Shown here: positions 5,520-7,710 of the stretch, one piece after another | Numbering within the stretch: position 1 is the first letter of the stretch | How the letters are laid out: each line of letters starts with the position of its first letter | Assembly: GCA_021817355.1 (NCBI GenBank) | Contig: JAKAVI010000382.1 | Coordinates: 1-7,710 of the forward strand | Direction: 5' to 3' | Origin: Pseudomonadota bacterium | GTDB lineage: Bacteria; Pseudomonadota; Alphaproteobacteria; Micropepsales; Micropepsaceae | DNA: 7,710 nt | Translations under genes and position numbers: made by a program | Notes under the pieces: generated by a model | Told to the model about the DNA's origin: nothing | What the model saw: only the letters and a program-made list of their open reading frames with translations | Databases searched by the model: none

Positions 5520-6429
5520 CCAGATGGGTCGGCACCGCCCGGACGAAATTGCTGAGCCGGCCCTTGCCTTCGAAACGCCGGCGAAAAGCGCCGGACGTGA
5601 GGACGGGGAACACGGCCTCGCTGAGACCACCTGCCAGAAGCACACCGCCGCGCGCGCCGAAGGTAAGTGCGATGTCGCCGGCAGCAGCACCAAAGATGGC
5701 GGCAAAGCGGTCGAGCGCCTTTGCTGCAAGCGGCTGTCCCGCAGCGGCGGCGCTGACAATGGCATGGGGTTCTTCAAGCTCTCTGGGGGCGGCATGTACG
5801 GCCGCCAGGGCGGTATAGAGATTGACGAGGCCCGGGCCCGAGAGGATACGTTCGATCGACACCCGGCCAAAGCGGGCGCTCAAGAGGCGAAGGATTTCGA
5901 CTTCCTCCTCACCTTCAGGAGAAAATCCGATATGGCCACCTTCCCCAGCCAGGGCGATTGCCTTGCCTGGCTCGCGCACCAGTGCCGCCGCGCCAAAACC
6001 GGTGCCGGCCCCGACAAGGGCGATGGTGGCGTCGTCACGGCGCTCCAAATCCGGGCCGATCCGCTCGAGGTCTCCCTCAGTTAACGCGTCTGCGGCCGCG
6101 GCGAGCGCACAAAAATCATTGACGAGGCTGACCGCGGCAAAGCCCAGCGACAGCAGAGACTGGCGCTCGACACGCCAGCTGAGGTTGGTCAGAAGCGCCT
6201 TGCCATCTTGCACCGGGCCCGCCACCGCCAGCACCGCCAGGCGAGGCTGGACAGGCACGGTGGACAGATAATCGCCAAGAGCCTGTTCGAGACTGTCATA
6301 ATTGGCGGAGGGCAGGTGGGCAGTGGCCGCAATCCGTGGCGCGGCTGGATGGGAAAGATCGGCGATGGCGAAGCGGGCATTGGTGCCGCCGATGTCGCCG
6401 ACAACCGCAGTGGGAGCGGGGGCGTTCAT
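5455..6429 (-). CDS. glk: Glucokinase
   Basis: Predicted 324 aa cytoplasmic enzyme that phosphorylates glucose to glucose 6-phosphate with ATP; length is close to E. coli Glk (321). Motifs in order: phosphate-binding DIGGTNARF (12-20), LTNLSW (80-85), VNDFCALA (103-110) with catalytic Asp105, second phosphate loop GAGTGFG (140-146), glucose-contacting EGGHIGF (163-169), family signature ERILSGPGLVNLY (193-205), adenosine motif GGVLLAGG (261-268) and the C-terminal PDAALVGCA (307-315). This is the Glk (COG0837) family, not ROK. ATG 6429 is chosen because the family N-terminus begins there; the longer frame to 6519 reads through the intergenic region. No clear ribosome binding site precedes it. 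It is divergent from the phosphofructokinase gene and overlaps the end of the DUF1365 gene by 65 bases tail to tail. Confidence 0.95.
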   Translation of the reverse strand: MNAPAPTAVVGDIGGTNARFAIADLSHPAAPRIAATAHLPSANYDSLEQALGDYLSTVPVQPRLAVLAVAGPVQDGKALLTNLSWRVERQSLLSLGFAAVSLVNDFCALAAAADALTEGDLERIGPDLERRDDATIALVGAGTGFGAAALVREPGKAIALAGEGGHIGFSPEGEEEVEILRLLSARFGRVSIERILSGPGLVNLYTALAAVHAAPRELEEPHAIVSAAAAGQPLAAKALDRFAAIFGAAAGDIALTFGARGGVLLAGGLSEAVFPVLTSGAFRRRFEGKGRLSNFVRAVPTHLVRRPDAALVGCARLAEALLPA

Positions 6430-6522
6430 GCGCGAAGAGGTTTTGATCTGCAGACTTACGCTTGCACGGGCGCGCTGGCCGGGCAAGGCTAGGGCGCAGA
6501 ATGTGAGAGCGTCGCCCAAACG
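6430..6522. promoter_or_regulatory. Divergent intergenic region between glk and pfk
   Basis: These 93 bases must contain the promoters for both glk (leftward) and phosphofructokinase (rightward), unless either is transcribed from further away. I could not identify a convincing -35/-10 pair in either direction. A TGATCT occurs at 6444-6449 on the plus strand but there is no TA-type -10 at 18 bases. No clear operator palindrome was seen. Confidence 0.45.
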
Positions 6523-7671
6523 ATGAAACTTGCGATCCTGACCGGCGGGGGCGATGTGCCCGGCCTTAACGTGACCATCAAGACCATCGTGGATCGGGCC
6601 ACTGCGCGCGGCTGGTCAGTGACCGGCATAAGGCGCGGCTGGCTTGGTCTTTTGGCCCTCGATCCGGCCAGCCATCTGGACCGAAGTGACTGGCTCGTGC
6701 CGCTGTCGCCGCAGATCGTGCGCGATATCAGCCGGGACGGCGGCACGATGCTGCACACCAGCCGGCTGGAGCCGCAGCACCTGCCGCATGAACTCGCACC
6801 TGCCCATCTCAAAGCTGCCTATGAAGGGCGAACGCATCTTGATGCCACACCCTTTGTGCTCGATGCGATCGCCACCTTGGGTTTTGATGCGATCATCGCG
6901 ATCGGAGGTGATGGCACGTTGCGTTTTGCCGCCCGCCTCTCGGCGGAGGGCGTACCGGTGGTCTCAATTCCGAAGACCATGGATAATGATGTTTTCGGCA
7001 CTGATTATGCCATCGGCTTTTCCACCGCGATCACCCGCTCGGTCGATGCCATCTCGGCATTGCGCACCACCGCAGCAAGTCATGAGCGCATTTTGATCGT
7101 AGAACTGTTCGGACGGCTGTCAGGCCAGACGGCGCTCTACACCGGGCTCCTGGCCGATGCCGATCGCACTTTCATCGCCGAGGTTCCCTTCGATGCCGTG
7201 CGTGCCAGCGAACTGCTCGAGGCCGATCGGCTCGCGGCGCCGTCACGCTCCTCGGTCGCGGTCATTTCCGAGGGCGCGAGGGTGATTGACGGCGGTGCGG
7301 CGCAGAAGGGCGCGCCTGATGCCTACGGTCGGCGCCGGCTGGGCGGCATCAGCGAGGTGCTGGGACAGGCCTGTGCGAGGGTGAGCCACGACGGTGTCAT
7401 CGTGCAGAATCTCGCCTACCTGATGCGCTCCGGGCCGCCGGATGCGACCGATCGGCAGGTTGCTCACGGCTTTGGCGCGCTTGCCGTAGAGCTGTTGGGA
7501 CACAATCGCAGTGGCCGGATGTGTGCTGTGATCAATGGTTGTCTTGGCGATGTCGCCATCGACACGCTGCTGCGGGGACAAAAACGCGTCGATGTCGCCC
7601 GTGCCTATGATGCCGTGAACTGGCGACCGCACCTTTCGGTCGCCAGTGGTCTTCCGCTGTTCGGATTTTGA
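6523..7671 (+). CDS. 6-phosphofructokinase, Gly/Lys active-site type
   Basis: Predicted 382 aa enzyme phosphorylating fructose 6-phosphate to fructose 1,6-bisphosphate. Motifs: nucleotide loop TGGGDVPGLN (7-16), IGGDGTL (127-133), catalytic PKTMDND (150-156) with Asp154 as the proton acceptor, GFSTA (165-169), ELFGRLSGQTA (194-204), ISEGAR (248-253) and the sugar-phosphate segment RSGPPDATDR (302-311). The residue after GGD is Gly131 (E. coli Gly104), typical of ATP users, whereas the residue before TMDND is Lys151 (E. coli Gly124), as in pyrophosphate-dependent enzymes. The Gly/Lys pair is known in some ATP-dependent members, so ATP is the likelier donor, but this needs an assay. It is longer than E. 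coli PfkA (320 aa). ATG 6523 fits the family N-terminus; only a distant GAGAG precedes it. Its stop overlaps the next start by one base. Confidence 0.93.
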   Translation: MKLAILTGGGDVPGLNVTIKTIVDRATARGWSVTGIRRGWLGLLALDPASHLDRSDWLVPLSPQIVRDISRDGGTMLHTSRLEPQHLPHELAPAHLKAAYEGRTHLDATPFVLDAIATLGFDAIIAIGGDGTLRFAARLSAEGVPVVSIPKTMDNDVFGTDYAIGFSTAITRSVDAISALRTTAASHERILIVELFGRLSGQTALYTGLLADADRTFIAEVPFDAVRASELLEADRLAAPSRSSVAVISEGARVIDGGAAQKGAPDAYGRRRLGGISEVLGQACARVSHDGVIVQNLAYLMRSGPPDATDRQVAHGFGALAVELLGHNRSGRMCAVINGCLGDVAIDTLLRGQKRVDVARAYDAVNWRPHLSVASGLPLFGF

Positions 7672-7710
7672 TGGCAACGCTCCTGACACGATCGCTGAAT
7701 GCGGCTGTTC
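7671..7710 (+). CDS. Start of an unidentified gene, truncated by the window edge
   Basis: An ATG at 7671-7673 shares its A with the TGA stop of the phosphofructokinase gene (TGATG), a common sign of translational coupling. The frame is open to the edge and reads MATLLTRSLNAAV. Thirteen codons are too few to assign a family. If real, it is in an operon with phosphofructokinase. Confidence 0.5.
   Translation, partial: MATLLTRSLNAAV

Noticed and set aside
5524..6084. 186-codon plus-strand open frame just after the DUF1365 stop
   Set aside because: Lies opposite the well-supported glucokinase gene and resembles no family.
6444..6449. Fourth plus-strand TGATCT, upstream of phosphofructokinase
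   Set aside because: At 18 bases there is GGGCGC rather than a TA-type -10, so it does not fit the promoter pattern.

Overview
The window is high-GC, gene-dense DNA of proteobacterial type. An alphaproteobacterium is the best guess, because it carries an ECF11-type sigma factor with a ChrR-type zinc anti-sigma factor, tightly overlapping stop/start junctions and high G/C at third codon positions. The species cannot be named from the sequence. The window has two modules that meet tail to tail near 5455-5519.

Module 1 (about 342-5519) looks like a compact singlet-oxygen/photo-oxidative-stress lipid regulon. The centre is a divergent promoter region (about 3204-3396). Leftward from it run an ECF sigma factor (rpoE type, 2625-3203) and its anti-sigma factor chrR (2041-2628), overlapping by ATGA. 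Further left on the same strand are a small DUF2177 membrane protein (1565-1972) and a cyclopropane-synthase-family methyltransferase (342-1568), again overlapping by ATGA. Rightward from the centre run an FAD-dependent amine-oxidase-like protein (3397-4716) and a DUF1365 protein (4713-5519), overlapping by GTGA. Each of the three transcription units is preceded by the same two-part motif, TGATCT, exactly 18 bases, then TA(T/A)C. This is the strongest non-coding signal in the window: sigma/ChrR would control itself and both lipid operons.

The methyltransferase lacks two of the residues that bind bicarbonate in E. coli cyclopropane synthase (by eye, Cys to Ala and His to Gln). It may therefore make methyl-branched unsaturated fatty acids, precursors of furan fatty acids, rather than cyclopropanes. 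The FAD protein and the DUF1365 protein would be its natural pathway partners.

Module 2 (5455-7710) is central sugar metabolism. A glucokinase (glk, 5455-6429, minus) is divergent from a 6-phosphofructokinase (6523-7671, plus), whose active site has the unusual Gly/Lys combination. A further gene begins at 7671 and runs off the right edge. Together glk and pfk give the first two committed steps of Embden-Meyerhof glycolysis, which is notable if the host is an alphaproteobacterium, where PFK is often absent.

The left edge (1-341) has no confident gene. It holds a hexanucleotide repeat, a possible C-terminal end of a plus-strand protein (stop at 102-104), and about 240 bases in which I see only weak motifs. 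No tRNA, rRNA, CRISPR array, insertion sequence or phage gene was seen.
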